64,000 nt of DNA from Flammula alnicola. Taxonomy: Eukaryota; Basidiomycota; Agaricomycetes; Agaricales; Strophariaceae. The stretch spans positions 1 through 64,000 of the forward strand of contig JADNRV010000034.1 in the NCBI GenBank assembly GCA_015499995.1, written 5' to 3'. The position numbers and the translations under genes are program-made. Under the pieces are notes generated by a model. That model made no database searches and was not told the DNA's origin. It was given only the letters and a program-made list of their open reading frames with translations. Of this stretch, positions 46,696-59,600 are shown piece after piece (position 1 is the stretch's first letter; each line of letters begins with the position of its first letter).

Positions 46696-47771
46696 ATGAG
46701 CAACTACACCGTGCAGTGTGACCCACATCTTACTCCTCCTTCAATAACCTCGGACCCCAATGAAACCGTTAATGAAAATTCGCCAGTCACCGCTCCCTGG
46801 ATTCAAGAACAGATCCAGGCTCTCCGTACTAGTGTCCAACTGAGGTTCTTTTATTTATGTTAATTCATTAGACAGCTTGCAGCTCATCTAATGATCTACA
46901 CTATATTCAGCGGACTGTTCGGACAGAAAATAAAGAACCTGTACATCAAGTACAACATCTCCATCACGTTATGGACAGTCCTTACACTAGGCCTTCTTCC
47001 CGCATATTATGCTGAATATCGAGAAGAGAGGATTGGAACAGAAATTTCATCACTGCCAGTACCATCTGATACCCAAGTCCGATCCTGGCAAAGCATTGTC
47101 AAAAATTTGACGAAAAGCTGGGTACTGGTGTGCAAGGGAGGGGTAGTGCTGTTACCGTACGTGAATAATTTTTCTATATAAACTCACACTGACATATACT
47201 ACTCCTCAGAATGTCCCTCACTCTCCTTCAATTTGGCGGAATGAAAAGTACACTGGCGCGCATGTTGACAATTGCTGCTTGTGTCTGCGCTGGTGGCGCT
47301 TTCATTTTGAGCGCGATATTGATCAGTATGAGGTCCAAATTGAGTCGCGGAAGCATTGGAAACCTGTGGGCTGAGGTGCGCTAACCTTGCTGCTGACCCA
47401 CTGCACCGGCGGAATTGATCCATGACTACTTTTGTTTTGAAGGCGTCGCCGACTTTGTCTACGCCCGGGGCTCTTACCTTTTGGGTAACTCTAGTGTCCC
47501 CGATGTCATACATGATCTGGTTAGTTATATACTCGCACTCGTATCTTATATAATCTAATACTCACAACGCTTCAGGTCACTTCTTTTTTGCGTCTTGACA
47601 CTCTTGGTTGTCTCCTGGAATAAATACATCGGTGAAGGTACCACTCCTGATGTCGGAAATTCCACAGATGCGAAAGCGGCTTTCATCGTGAGCGGCGCAT
47701 TCCTAACGACCTTGATGATAGGAACCGTTGTCCAGGTTCGTCGCGCCATTGCTCTCATCAGAGGGGGGTAA
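46696..47771 (+). CDS. multi-pass membrane protein, intact copy
   Basis: Exons 46696-46844, 46911-47156, 47210-47375, 47443-47519 and 47576-47771 keep frame and give 277 aa. The N-terminus has possible N-glycosylation sites (NYT, NETV). About four hydrophobic segments follow: ISITLWTVLTLGLLPAYY, MLTIAACVCAGGAFILSAIL, TFWVTLVSPMSYMIWSLLF and GAFLTTLMIGTVV. It ends RRAIALIRGG. No family recognised; likely an integral membrane protein, inferred from hydropathy only. A broken duplicate lies at 34648-35715. The last exon could contain a further 34-bp intron (GTGAGCGGCG...GATAG), which would remove one membrane segment. Confidence 0.65.
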
Positions 47772-49941
47772 TGCTGCTCGCGGGGCCACAGGTCTATTTT
47801 CATATGTCAAGGTTCTCCTGTCTTTCTAGGCTGTCTTTTTTCTGTCACTAGACATCCCATTCGACATCGGTTTACAACTTCTGTAGTTCACATTTTGCTA
47901 TCAGTGTCGCTATCGTTCTGCTCTGTCGTATAAGTATGCGCATCGAAAATCTATAATTATGAGAGTACTATTCACGGGCCGTACGTATCCCGGAGCTGAT
48001 CATGCTATGAAGTTCAAGAAAGATATATACGTACTCTGCTCAAGCTCTGCTACAGCCACTATAAGCCCCAAGACCGGGAAAGACTCCTGGTCAGAGAACG
48101 CGTGTGACAATTAAGTATTCCTCGTCTAACGAGGAAAAATGCATGGCATGCCGGGTGTATTCCCTGTCTGACCGGGAATTCCGTAACTGGGAGTGAACGG
48201 GGAAATTTTACCTGCGAAATGTCTGCCATTCCCGGTTACGATTGGGTGGGGTTTAGCAGGTAGTTTTACACTGTTACCCGAGGAATTCTTCCCTCAGTCT
48301 GACAACAGGTGATTTTCCCGGTATTGCAAGGAGATATTTCTCTTATTCAGGCACTTCCGAGTCAGGGATCCATTGAACGAGTTTGAATTACTAGTAATGT
48401 ATGTAGTACAATGTATTGTATCAAAGGAAGGGTATAACTATTAACGATGGAGTAATAAATCTACAGTAAAAGAACGATATAAAACCAGAACTGAAGCCAA
48501 AGAACCATTGCTGCCCTACAAGAACTCTCCCTACCCAGTCACTGCCATCATCAATGTGTCGCGTGTGGGCCGAGGGACGGCGTTGCAGTGACGAGAAAGA
48601 TGCCCAGGCAGTCGTCAACAAGCCGAGCTGGTGGGATGTTTGTTAGGATACGACGTGAGGATACTCCTGTGAAATGCGTACTCTGACCCTCATTCAACCC
48701 CACACCCTGTCCTAAGGCTCTCAGTCAACCCTCCAAACCAAACGGAACTGGCGTTGGCGAATCAATCTTGAATGTTGTATGCAGGTATGAATCCAGACAG
48801 ATCGCAGTCCACACATAGACAATACGTGAGGGCGTGTGTGTTGGGTGAGAGGCGGTCGTCGATAAGCCAAGTTGCTGGGACGTTAGAGTACGTCATATGG
48901 TCTGGCCACCTGCCTTGCTGTTGTCCGCCAGTGTTGCTTTAACAAAGATGTGTAAAATGGTACATGTGTCAGCTCCACAGAACCATTACACAACGAAGAA
49001 GGTCCATACCGTAGAGGAAGCGGTGGCTGACTGCCCCCGAGCATTGTCGTCTTCCCTCGATTTCCTCAACTTTGATGAGACGGGTGTTTACAAGGAGATG
49101 GTCTATCGAAGATGCCCATAGGGCGGCGCGATGGCGAGGAGGTGGTACGAAACCAAGATCAGTTGGCATTCAAACAATTGAAACATTCTGTGTTGGGTTA
49201 GGGGCCATCGGGTCACCTGATGATGCTCGTTTTGGGGTTTGGAGTGACTGGACTTAGAAAATTTTTCGTCGAGTGGTTTGCAGAAAATAAGACGTTGAGC
49301 AAGAACTATTCAATCCGGATGACCATGTCACGAGATAATACGTAGCTCACCCTCCAGCTCGCCTTTCTTGAAGAATCAATGCAGACCAAAGTTCAGAAGA
49401 TGGAACGAGGGAAAAAACCTTGCAAAACAGGGAGAATATTTACCGGTCTGGAGACGGAGAAAAACTACCGGAATGGCTTTTCCCCGTCGACTCCCTGTCA
49501 GACGAGGAAAAAGGTTTTTTTCCTCGCGTGACCCAGTATTTTTCCCGGCCGTGGGTAGCATAGTGAGCGTCCACGGAAATCGGGAACTTGAAGGATGATG
49601 CAGGTCCATTTTTTATGACGGGGGTACAAATTTACTTTGGGCGACCTCGACGAAGGTAAGCCATGTATAGGTAAGTATGCATAACGGTGAATAATGCTGG
49701 GAAGGAGTCGAGGGTTCGTAAGATACTTAAAATGCTAGCCTTGCTTAACCTCGAGGATTGCGATTGCAAATATGACACGGGGGGCTGCAGCGTTATCACC
49801 GTGGTCAGCTTCTGACAGTCTTGTCAATTAAGCGCTCGGCCCATGGGGCCAGCGGCTCGGTAAATGACGAAAATGCGCCTTGCGATAACCACCATCGAAC
49901 AAAATGCTACTGACGATGACACGCTCATTACAGGTAGGCAT
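47772..49941. other. 2.2-kb intergenic region left of KDZ2
   Basis: The first ~280 bp are the 3' flank shared with the pseudogene. Beyond about 48060 several blocks of CGAGGAA/TTCCTCG and CCGGGAA/TTCCCGG recur in both orientations (48105-48350, 49440-49560), suggesting old foldback fragments. Short ORFs only. Confidence 0.4.
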
Positions 49942-50037
49942 GTTACAGTGTACCATATAATATGGTACAGCGAACGTATACAGTGTGCCGTGTGATATGG
50001 GTTCAGCGAATTCGCTGAACCAGTGAATAATGTACTG
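49942..50037 (+). repeat. left terminal inverted repeat of KDZ2
   Basis: Begins GTTACAGTGTACC. Matches the complement of 63178-63273 over about 95 bp with roughly seven differences. Contains the palindrome GGTTCAGCGAATTCGCTGAACC (about 50006-50027; core GCGAATTCGC), repeated as CCAGCGAATTCGCTGG near 50073. Confidence 0.9.
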
Positions 50038-50099
50038 TCCATAATAGGTAGTACAGTGTACCGTATAATGTGATCCAGCGAATTCGCTGGAACCCTATA

Positions 50100-50420
50100 T
50101 ATTTGCGTGTCTGATGTGCCCGATACACGTACATCGGCAATGCCGATGCCTGCTCAACGTTTGGTCGGCAATGCCGACGCGCTCAAAATGAGATCGGCAG
50201 TCATAATGTCCACTAAATGTGGTCAATACAGTGCTCAGGATGCTTGGAATGAGATCGGTATTGCAATGTAATTGCGTTGGATCGGCACTGCTGAACGTTG
50301 GCTGAATTTCATCGGCCTTGCCGATACTTACTAAAATGGGAACACTGCCGATGTGCGCTAAATCTCAGTCGGCACTGACGAGATGAGCTAAATTGGATCA
50401 GCTGACCTGCTATCCTTATT
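50100..50420. repeat. subterminal cluster of TCGGCA/TGCCGA motifs, left end of KDZ2
   Basis: About a dozen copies in ~300 bp in both orientations, often paired as ATCGGCAATGCCGAT. The right end (about 62930-63085) has a similar but sparser cluster. Clustered short motifs inside the ends are the usual form of transposase-binding sites. Confidence 0.7.
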
Positions 50421-50499
50421 GAAGGTGGAGCTTAGGTGTGCACAAATGGAAGGGTTGGACAAAATCTTTGGACTATGGTGATAATGTACAAAGAATAAA

Positions 50500-51247
50500 C
50501 TACTCGGCATCGGCATCGGGAATGACCTCGGCATCAGCCTCCGCGTTTGCTTTGGGATCTCCGAACTGCGCCTGGAGGGTTTTGAGGGAGGTCTCGATGC
50601 GACTGTCAAGGTTCTTGAAGGCCTTGTATGTTTCATCAGCAACTTTGAGCTTCTCGACTTCTGCCATATACAGCCTATGCGAGGCATCTTTATAGGAAAT
50701 GCCTAATTTTTCTTGCAGTGCGAGGACCTCTGCGTGTAAGGTGAGGCGCTCATGGTCACTTAATTGCTGTTGGGAAGTTAGCCGATGTACGGTCAAAGCA
50801 GTGATGCCGGCCTTACTGGGTCTGGTGGAAACATGATCTTTCCTTCTGCTAGAATGCCAGTGAAAGGCCGATTTTGCGCCTGTTGTGACTGAAATGAATT
50901 GTAAGAAAATGGGAATGCAACGCACGATCGGCGCAGATGCAAGTGCCGATCGGTCTGATGGCTGATCGGCTCGATTGCCGATCGGCCTGTCGAATGCTGA
51001 TCGGCAGTCGGGTGGTGCATGGGCGATCGACAGAGTAAGCGCAAAAATGATCACTTACCCCCCCTGGTGCATTCGAAACCCCCAAATCTGCTTTACTCTG
51101 GTATGATGCAAAGGCGTGGTCCAACGCCGGCACCATGTACTGTGGTACCAGGTATTGTTGGCCGTCGGGCCCGGTGCCGATCGTAAAGCCTTCGGGAATA
51201 TCGCTGATGGTCGTTGCCAACTTGCGCTGATTGCTCTGTTTCTGCAT
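50500..51247 (-). CDS. KDZ2 cargo 1: small coiled-coil protein
   Basis: Exon 1 (51247-51059) begins MQKQSNQRKLATTIS, contains GTGPDGQQYLVPQYMVP and ends NAPGG at a GTAAGT donor. The last exon (from about 50890 to 50500) is helical: LTSQQQLSDHERLTLHAEVLALQEKLGISYKDASHRLYMAEVEKLK, ending in alternating Ala-Asp (AEADAEVIPDADAE) written with the element hexamer. The exact acceptor is unclear because the two best AG sites put the last exon out of frame, so a further small exon is likely. No family recognised. Confidence 0.5.
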
Positions 51248-51473
51248 GGTGGTGATGGTCGTACTGAGGCAAGGGTAAGATCTATGATCTCTACTATCTC
51301 ATCAGTAAATTGACACAAATAGACGTTTGGCACTGTGTACACTATCACGTGATGGTTGATGTTCGATTTTCATCGTTGATCGATACACGTCTTCGTCCTA
51401 CGTCCTTGCTACTAAACCTGCCGACGCCGATCTCTCTACACAACCACCAACGCACCTCTTTTGCATCACCAAA

Positions 51474-54032
51474 ATGCCTTTCACCACCATTGAATCACTC
51501 CGTGCTGCCCTCAACACTGCCGATGCCACCATTCGGCAGTCCATTGCAGATGACAACATCGAGCCAGTTTTGCGCGGACTCGAACATGATATAGTGAGTG
51601 CGATAGATAGTACATGGAATATACCACTAACAAAAAAAAAGAGTGAAATTTTCAAAACATTACAGACGGGCCAGTTCAAGGCCGAGTTCGATGTCGGCCG
51701 GTTTTTCTACCGCTTTGTGAAGAAGTACATGCCGGCCAGAGACCGGCAAGCAATTGATCAAGAATTCCGGGTACAGCAAATGAAGGCCCTTGCAAAGTTT
51801 GACAAGGAGCAAGCGGTGGAGGTGGCATCAGGATCAGGGTCAGCTGTGAGGGGGGAAGCGCCGATTGCAGCATCGGCAGGCCGATCGGCGCCGACGACAC
51901 CAGCTACTGGATCGGCTGCGAGGAACGAGGCGCGGACTGGAGGTTGGGTGCGACTACCGACTGAGGAGATGGCGAACCTGACGGTTAGCCATCAGCAGCA
52001 CCCCGCTGTAGTTCCTCGTCCCATTAGCCGTCACCAACAGCCTGCTACAGCTCCTCAGCCCATACGGCGCCTAGGATCTTTGGAGAGGATGGATGTCGAC
52101 GACGACCGATCGGCACCGGCACCTGCAGCTGCACCCAAACCCAAACCAGGACCCACTCGGCAGACGCGGGTGATCAAGGCGCAAATGCCACCGCGGGTTA
52201 TGCCAGCGGAAGTCGGCAAGCGCAAACGCGATGAGGACAGTTCGGATGAGTATCAGGAGGATGAGGAGGAGGAGGAGGAGGAGGAGGAGGAACGGGAGGA
52301 TGCAGGAGTCTCGAAGCCAGTGGCGAGTGGAGGGAAGAAGAGAGCGAAGCCCATCGGCACCGGCACCTACCACGACCCGCGCTGCGACCGTTGCCAGCGG
52401 TTGGATAAGGCATGCGAACAGCAGCTCCATGGGATTACCTCATGTCTGAACTGCGGGCGGCACAAGGTGAAGTGTGTGTGGGGCGGAGAGCGAGTGGAGA
52501 AGTCGGCAGCGACGCCGAAGTCGGCAGCGACGCCGAAGTCGGCAGCGACGCCGAAGTCGGCATCGGGGCCAAAGAAAAAGGCATGCACAACCAAGCGTGC
52601 AAAGCATCCCAAGAGCAAGGACGTGGTCACAGACACGGACGAAGAGGGTGGCCGATCAGGTGCGGTCAGTACGCCGAAGGAATCGGCAGCGACATCGGCC
52701 CCTGCACCCACATCGAAGATCGGCGCTCAGCCCAAACGCGGGGTGTCACGTAAAGACAAGGGGAAACAGAAAGGTAAGTGTTTATTCTGCAGACTAATGA
52801 GCATACTAACAAATAATTTACATGATAGCGACTGAGGCCGACTACAATGCATGGCAAGCTGATGCCGATCGCGCTTCTCGTGCGCCGATGCCGATGCCGA
52901 CTCGCGCGATGGAGGACAGGATGAAGGCAATCGAGGCGAGGTTGACGAGGATGGAGAAAGCACTCAATGCCCAGGCTGCGACGGTGAGTACAGAACAGGA
53001 GAACACGAAGGGCTGGCTGGGGAAGGTACAGTCGGCATTGGTGTACCTCGAGGACAAGTTCGACATCGTGGACGATCGGTGGCAGGAGCTTCGAGAGGAG
53101 CTTCGAGAAGAGTTGGAGCAGCAGGAGGTGAAGCGCCTGAGCATGGAGGGCGAGTGGCAGGAGCTTCGAGAAGAGTTGGAGGAGAAGGAGGTGAAGCGCC
53201 TGACCCTGGAGGACCGGCTAATTGGGTTGGAGGACTACTTCGGAATTCCGAGGACAACCCAACAGAGCGTCGTCCTGTACGCGGGCCTGCAAATGGATCG
53301 CGTCTACCAGGTGAGGCCAGAGGCCCTCCGCAAGTACGTAGAAGCTGTGGATGCTGAGGAGGAAGAGCTGGAGGCAGAAGCCGAGGAGTTAGCAGCTCGT
53401 GAGGCAGCAGCGCGCGAGTCGGCAGCGCGTGAGTTGGCAGCCGGCGAGTCGGCAGCACCACAGTCGGCAGGAGCACAGTCGCACCACAGTCGGCAGGATC
53501 ACAGTCGGCACCACAATCGGCATCGGCAGCACCGCGCTCCCATCCAGTGAGGCTGGTTGACCCCCCGGCGGTAATAGCTACTGCACGACCACAACGCACG
53601 CATCAACCCCCCCCACAGGTGAAGGTCATTCCAGCCACACCGCAGTCATCACAGACGGAAGTAGGTAGACCGGCTGGTCCCTCGTTACCCCTGCCGCACC
53701 CACCTCCTGGTCCCGCCTCATCACCACCACCATCTCCTCCTCCTCGTGCAGCTCCATCACCACCACCACCTCCTCCAGGTCCTCCGCCAATGCAACCACC
53801 CCCACCACCTGGTCCGCCGCCTCCCGGTGCTGCAGTACCGTCGGCCCCTTCGGCCCCAGCAAATATGCACCTTGCGGTCGTCGACACTCGTCTGTCACGA
53901 TCGCCATCTCCTCGTGCTGGTCGACAGCGTGTCGCATCTCCGGTCCGCCCCGCAGGTCACCTCGACTCTCACCGGCACCGGCACCGGCATCGGCACCTGG
54001 CAACAATGGCTCGGACATGGACATGGTCATAG
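51474..54032 (+). CDS. KDZ2 cargo 2: Zn2Cys6 protein with coiled coil and Pro-rich tail, apparent frameshift
   Basis: Exons 51474-51593, 51666-52773 and from 52829. The N-terminal part is helical (MPFTTIESLRAALNT). Residues about 279-310 carry CDRC-x6-C and CLNC-x6-C, the spacing of fungal Zn2Cys6 DNA-binding clusters, inside low-complexity sequence. Exon 3 is a long Glu-rich coiled coil (WQELREELREELEQQEVKR). Near 53480 the Ser-Ala repeat written as TCGGCA loses one G (CAGTCGCACC) and the frame closes at 53550. The original frame continues from about 53541 through a Pro-rich tail to 54032. A possible 5-methylcytosine or transcription link is not supported; DNA binding is inferred from the cluster. 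Confidence 0.6.
52504..52574 (+). repeat. 18-bp in-frame tandem repeat (TCGGCAGCGACGCCGAAG)
   Basis: Three full copies and a variant, encoding Ser-Ala-Ala-Thr-Pro-Lys. Another use of the TCGGCA hexamer. Confidence 0.85.
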
Positions 54033-54203
54033 ATGGATAGGGTGACGTTTTTTGGACAATTTTGTTTTGTAAAGATGATTCTTGTTTGTATATACATATA
54101 GTTGACAGTATATACAAAAATTCAGTATATGACAGTTTGGTGTTCTCGTTGTGATCAGAAGTTTCATCGGCATCGGCATCGGCATCGGGGCATCTTCAAA
54201 CTA

Positions 54204-56488
54204 TTCTCTCGTTCGGCGCACTCGTTCTCTTTTACCAGTGACAGCATATTTACTTGCTTCAATACGAGCTAGCTCATCAGCAGTATTGACTGGTTTCCTT
54301 GGTGTAGCTTTTACATGTGATTGTTGGGGACCAGTGGTCGCCGACCCGGCTGACGGATCCGCAGTGTTCTGAGCGGCAATAGCCAATGCCGATGCCGCGT
54401 GCAGCACGGGATCAATGAGCTCATCTGGGATTTCATTGCGAAGTGTTTGCGTATGATTATGATTAGATCGTGGTCTTCCAGTGGCCGATTGATCGGCATT
54501 TGTGGTACATTGGCACTCAATATCGGCACCTGCAACATTTGTCAATCAGCATACTATGTCAATTACATACAGTAAGGATAACTCACGTCGTGCTCCAATG
54601 GCCCACTCACATTGCTCTGGTTAACCGCATTTGATTTCTTTTTCGGCTTCGGCTTCGGTCGCGGACGGGGTTGTCTGTCTGCATCGGCAGTACCTGCGTC
54701 ATCGACATTTGCTGCCGCATTGGCATCTGGTGTTGTTGATTGGATTGTCTTGTCAGCTGGTGGGTCTACAGCTTGATTGGTTTTATTCTTCGTCTTGGGC
54801 TTCGGTTTCGGCCGCGGGCGAGTTTGTTGTGCGTCGGCATCGGGATGGGGCGGCGGATCGGCAACCTCTGACACGCCTTTCTTTTTCTTCTTAGGCTTAG
54901 GCTTTGGTGGCTGAGGTTCAATGTCAGCATTGGCTGTAGGGTCCTCATTCTGCGGGCAGTGGATTCGATGGGATGATCGGTAGTTGCAGCCTTCTTTGCT
55001 TTCCTCTTCCGCTTTGCTCATGGAGGGGTGGGGTCGGCATCGGCATCGGCATCGGCATCGACCCTCAGGACTACCTGATTCCCTTTCCGTCCACTATTAA
55101 CGCTGTGAAAAGCAAAGACTTTGGTTGTATCATAAGTCAGCTCTCTGGAAGCGATGTGTTCAAAAAATGCTATGATTTCTTTGCGCTTCATGTTGCGCGG
55201 CTCGAGTATCTTGAAGTTGTTCGGCAAGTACTCAGGCTTAATATAAGTGTATAGGTCACTGGCCAGGGATTTGTACGGCACATGCCGACTTCGGCCCTTG
55301 GTTGCAATATCTAAGACAGCGATCGGCAATCGGACATCGGCCCCAGCGGAAATGAACACGCACGATAGTATTGTGACAGATAATTTCTGAACAACTCCTC
55401 CAGTTGTGTTTTAGAGTATGAGTCACCTTTGAATGGTGATGGTAGTTCAGGAAAGCCATCGGCATTGACTTGCAGCTGTGGTGTTGCGGTCGGCTGTGCC
55501 GCTCCAATTCCACCAACGGTGCCGGGGCCATTTAAGGTAGCTTGGAGAGTCCGCACATATGTCATGAGCAGGCGTTTCATCTCCAGTACCTGCCGGTCAT
55601 GCTGCTTCTCAAAAGATGTGCTCGGGGCGCCTAAGAGATCGGCTATCTGATCATGTCTTTTGAATGTTTATTGTTAGTGTGCATCGGCAGCGGCATCGGC
55701 ATTGGATCGGCGGCTCACACTTCAACTGCCAATTGACCATCAGGAGTCATGCGTGATACGAATGAGATGGTAAGCAACCCCATCTCCAGGTAATGGTTCT
55801 TCGCGTCTTTATCGAAACGGCGTGTCCAGCGTTTTTCAGCAATCCTGGGGTCCCGATGGTTCGTCAGTCACTCGGCATCGGCATCGGCTCGGCACCTACT
55901 GTCGCTTGTGCTCCTCGGAATGGCCCTCCTTGGACATTCTCGCTACCTCTTCATCAAGTTCTGCATTCTCCTCGGCTGTCATGCGCCCGATAATGTTACG
56001 CACAGCTACCATACGATTCTCAAACCACCCCGTGGTCCTTGTGTTTGCCGACTCAACCCCGAGTAGCTTTGCAATCTCTGTCCACACTTCTTCCTGCCTT
56101 GTCTTCCACACCACCTCTGTTCGTTTAATTGTGAAGCTGGATTGTGTCTCTGAAGAATGGGGAGCACGCCAATTATTGTGTATCCAATGCGACAGATCCT
56201 TTTCAGTTTTTGTCAGTTGTGGTGTAGTTGTATATATTATATGGCGATGCTAAATATGAATACCTTTGCCCGGGTCTGAGTATCATCCGGGTCGACCATT
56301 CCTTTCTCAGACCAATAATTGAATAGATCTGGGAAGATCTGGGTTTGCGCAATGTGTTTGCGTGCAGCGGCCGATGTTGCTTCAAGGTACTCCTTTTTAT
56401 ATGGATCAATCACTGCCCGCTCTTCACTGGTGTAAAATGTTTTGCGGCGATCCGGGCGGTCTGGGATATCGAAAGCTGGTGTTGACAT
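54204..56488 (-). CDS. KDZ2 cargo 3: accessory protein divergent from the transposase
   Basis: Exon 1 (56488-56264) begins MSTPAFDIPD and contains RRKTFYTSEERAVIDPYKKEYLEATS. The next exon (about 56206-55920) has WIHNNWRAP and GWFENRMVAVRNIIGRMTAEEN. Later exons include ELPSPFKGDSYSKTQLEELFR and YIKPEYLPNNFKILEPRNMKRKEIIAFFEHI. The C-terminal part is Lys/Pro-rich (PKPKPKKKKK repeats) with Asp-Ala runs. The SEERAVID and NNW blocks fit the large agaricomycete family that also includes the gene at 21405. At 55021 a stop overlaps the next ATG, so the Lys-rich part may be a separate gene or another frame break. The last open frame ends at about 54204. Exact exons beyond the second are not settled. 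Confidence 0.55.
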
Positions 56489-56681
56489 GGGAAGAAAGAG
56501 GACTTTTTTCGACAAGAAGCAATCGGCCAAATGTAAACTATCTTTATATATCATCACATGGAAAATAAAAACACGAGGACCGATCATCTGTCCATAACAA
56601 AAGAAAAATTCCGATCATCTGGCGATAACAAAAAAACATTCTGACGGTTATCTTTTCCGAAATCTTCTTTCCTCCGGTACC
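56489..56681. promoter_or_regulatory. 193-bp bidirectional intergenic region between accessory gene and transposase
   Basis: The two ATGs (minus 56488, plus 56682) are only 193 bp apart, and CCGATCATCTG occurs twice (56579 and 56611). Shared regulation of transposase and accessory protein is likely. Confidence 0.55.
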
Positions 56682-59600
56682 ATGAGCTCTCAAGCAGGCA
56701 AGCGTCCGAGGAGACGAAGAAATATTTTGGTGGAGGGTGATGTCGATGCAGCTGACGCCGTTACATTTAAGAAAGTGACGACTACCACACGATCAGGAAA
56801 ACAAAAAACAACAACAGTGAAAGTAGCTCTCCTTCCAGAGGAGTCTCAACCTACACAAACACCCCCTCCCGGACCATCGCACCATGAGGTAGATTATACT
56901 CTAAACGATGTCGACATGCCCGATGCCGAGCCGATTGCCGATCCAAAGCAGCGCAAGGTGAGGGTATGGATCGATCTCATACTGCAAATGTTATTAATGT
57001 CTTTAATCAGACCCAAAAGGACTACATAATACAATTTGTGGAACGCATCGACGATTTGTTGGAAGCCCTACTGAGCCGGGAAGCATTGCCGATTGAACAT
57101 TCGAGATGTTCACACTGTAATGAGAATCTTCACGCAGTCTGGAGATGCCAGGACTGTAGTCTGGCGAGCCCTATGTGTCGAAAATGCATGCGCCACACAC
57201 ATCAAGACAGTCCGATGCATAAAATACAGCGATGGACCGGCACACATTTCCGATCGGCCGAGTTATGGGAGGTCGGCACTTATATTGTTGTGCGCCATTA
57301 CGATGGTGAGCCTCTGTGCGATACGTTGACGTTTTACAAGCACTACCTTGAAGAGTTTGAGGTGCGAAAGGACGCTACTGAGCAGGAGGAGCTGAGCCGG
57401 TCGGCAACGGCATCGCAGTCGGCAGATGGTCGGCCGGACACCGATATCGATTTTGAGATGGGTGATGCTGCAAACGATGAATTCAGTGTTCCAACTCAGG
57501 CAGCTGAGGCAATGGAGGATGAAATCTTTCAAAAATACCTGGATGACTTGCATCAACAACAGGAAACTGCCCTCGATGATGAGCCGATTGAGGAGTCGGC
57601 AGTGTTCACCGAGGCCGATGACAGTACGGTCGTGGGTGATGCCGATGCCGATGTTGCCGCCTTGCCTTCATACCTTGCTCCCCCTATCGAGCCTGCCGCT
57701 GCCGATGTCCCTTTCACAAACCCTCTCGGCGGTGAGCAGTCAGGCAGCAACTACAGCCAGATTCCCACTGCCGATGCATTCAACAATTCCTATGTCCGCG
57801 TAGTGCATACCAATGGCATTCATCATTTGGCGATGGTATCCTGCCGCTGCCGTGGGCCCGATCAACTGCCGGTCGACCTTGTAGCGTGCCGACTGCTGCC
57901 AGCCAGTTTTCACAGGATTCGCACATTGTTTTCGGCACAGGCACTCGACTACTTCCGACTATGCAATCTGGAACTGAAGGCATCGGCATATCAGTTCTAT
58001 CAGCTACTGCGCCGATTGACAATGCCGATGGCACCGGCCGACGTCGTGGATTTATACAACGAATTTCGAAGGATGAGCCGTTTGTGGAGATGGATGAAGA
58101 AATTGAAGTGGGCTGGCTACGGCCACAATGGCAAAGACCCAATGAACGTCGGCCCTGGGGAGTTGGCGAATTACTGTCCGGCATGCCCTCAACCCGGCAT
58201 AAATCTGCCGGACAATTGGAAAGAGGATTTGAACAGGTACGATATTGTAAAAATGTTGCGCATGCCTAACTTGTACTTGCAGAGCTGTGTATCAACGGTC
58301 TTTGTTGCCGATGGCAATTTCAAGGCCGACCATGTTCGGCAGGCCAAACCATCCAAAGATGTTTGGCTTTCGGAAGGTGGTGGAATGGCCCCCACGCGTG
58401 AAGAATATTTCGCGTTCCTCAAGATAGCAATTGAGAGACTGACGGTAAGATTATGTGGTCGGCACCCTGCCGATGCCGATTCATTACACTGACTTCGCAT
58501 GTCAGAAAGCACCGTGTGAAAATACATTCAGGGCCATCATGAACGCCCTACTCGCCTCATCGGCCTGTGATATCACTGGCTTAGTCGGCATTGCATGCGC
58601 TCGGCATGGTTGCTATGCGCCGAACGCGCTCGTGGATTTGTTCAAGGGTGAACAGCAGAAGAATGTGGACTTTGCGTTGCTTAAAGCACTCGAAACGACT
58701 CGGGTAGATCCCGACCAGGGTGTGATGATCATCTACGACATCGCCTGCCAGTACTTTGTTCACCTGCAAGAGCGAATCGGCAATCGGCTGCCGACCGGCC
58801 TCAAGGTCGACCGTGCGATCGGCCTCTTCCATGTCCATGCCCACAAAGACGAATGTTTCTTCCGCTACGCTACCTCATTTATTCCCGACGCCGCTGTGAC
58901 CATCGGCGAGATTCTGGAACCTTTGTGGTCTGAATTGAATGCGATCTCTCCCACCGTACGCACGGCAACCTTGGCGCATCGTGTGGAAGTGATAGATGAT
59001 TCTGCTTGTGATTCTAACCATAAAAAGATGCTTCGCATAACCAAAGTTTTATGCCGACGGCACATAGAGGCATCCGAAAACCTTGCCAATCTTCAACAGT
59101 ATTTCACTGAACTCTCTGAAGCTGCTGGTCCCCAAGCAGTGGAACGCTGGAAAACTGACATCGAGGATGCCGAGGCAAGAAGACTGACCGATCCCAAGGC
59201 TATGGATATATACGCGGCGCAAGTGGCTGATAGGACGGATGACCAATCGGCATCGGCAGTGAATCGGCCCCGATCGGCAATTGAAATATGGCTGGAGTTT
59301 GCACTCATGATTGAGGAAAAACAGTAAGTTTCATTCGCTTTGCCTTGCTTTGTGCTAACTATTCCAGAATGGATATTCGACAGCGTGTACGCCAACTCGG
59401 CCGTGAACCTCGGGATCCCGATCGGCAGCAAATGGAAAAGCTCCGAAAAGCTTTGGCACCCCTACTGACGGAGCTGGCCCGCCTTCAGGCTGCAGCAGGT
59501 GCATTCCAGTCCACACGGTCAGATACGACAGAGCAAGATGAGACAATGGAGGATTGGGACAACGTAGCTGAGGGTATCAATGAGGGCGATGCTACGCCCG

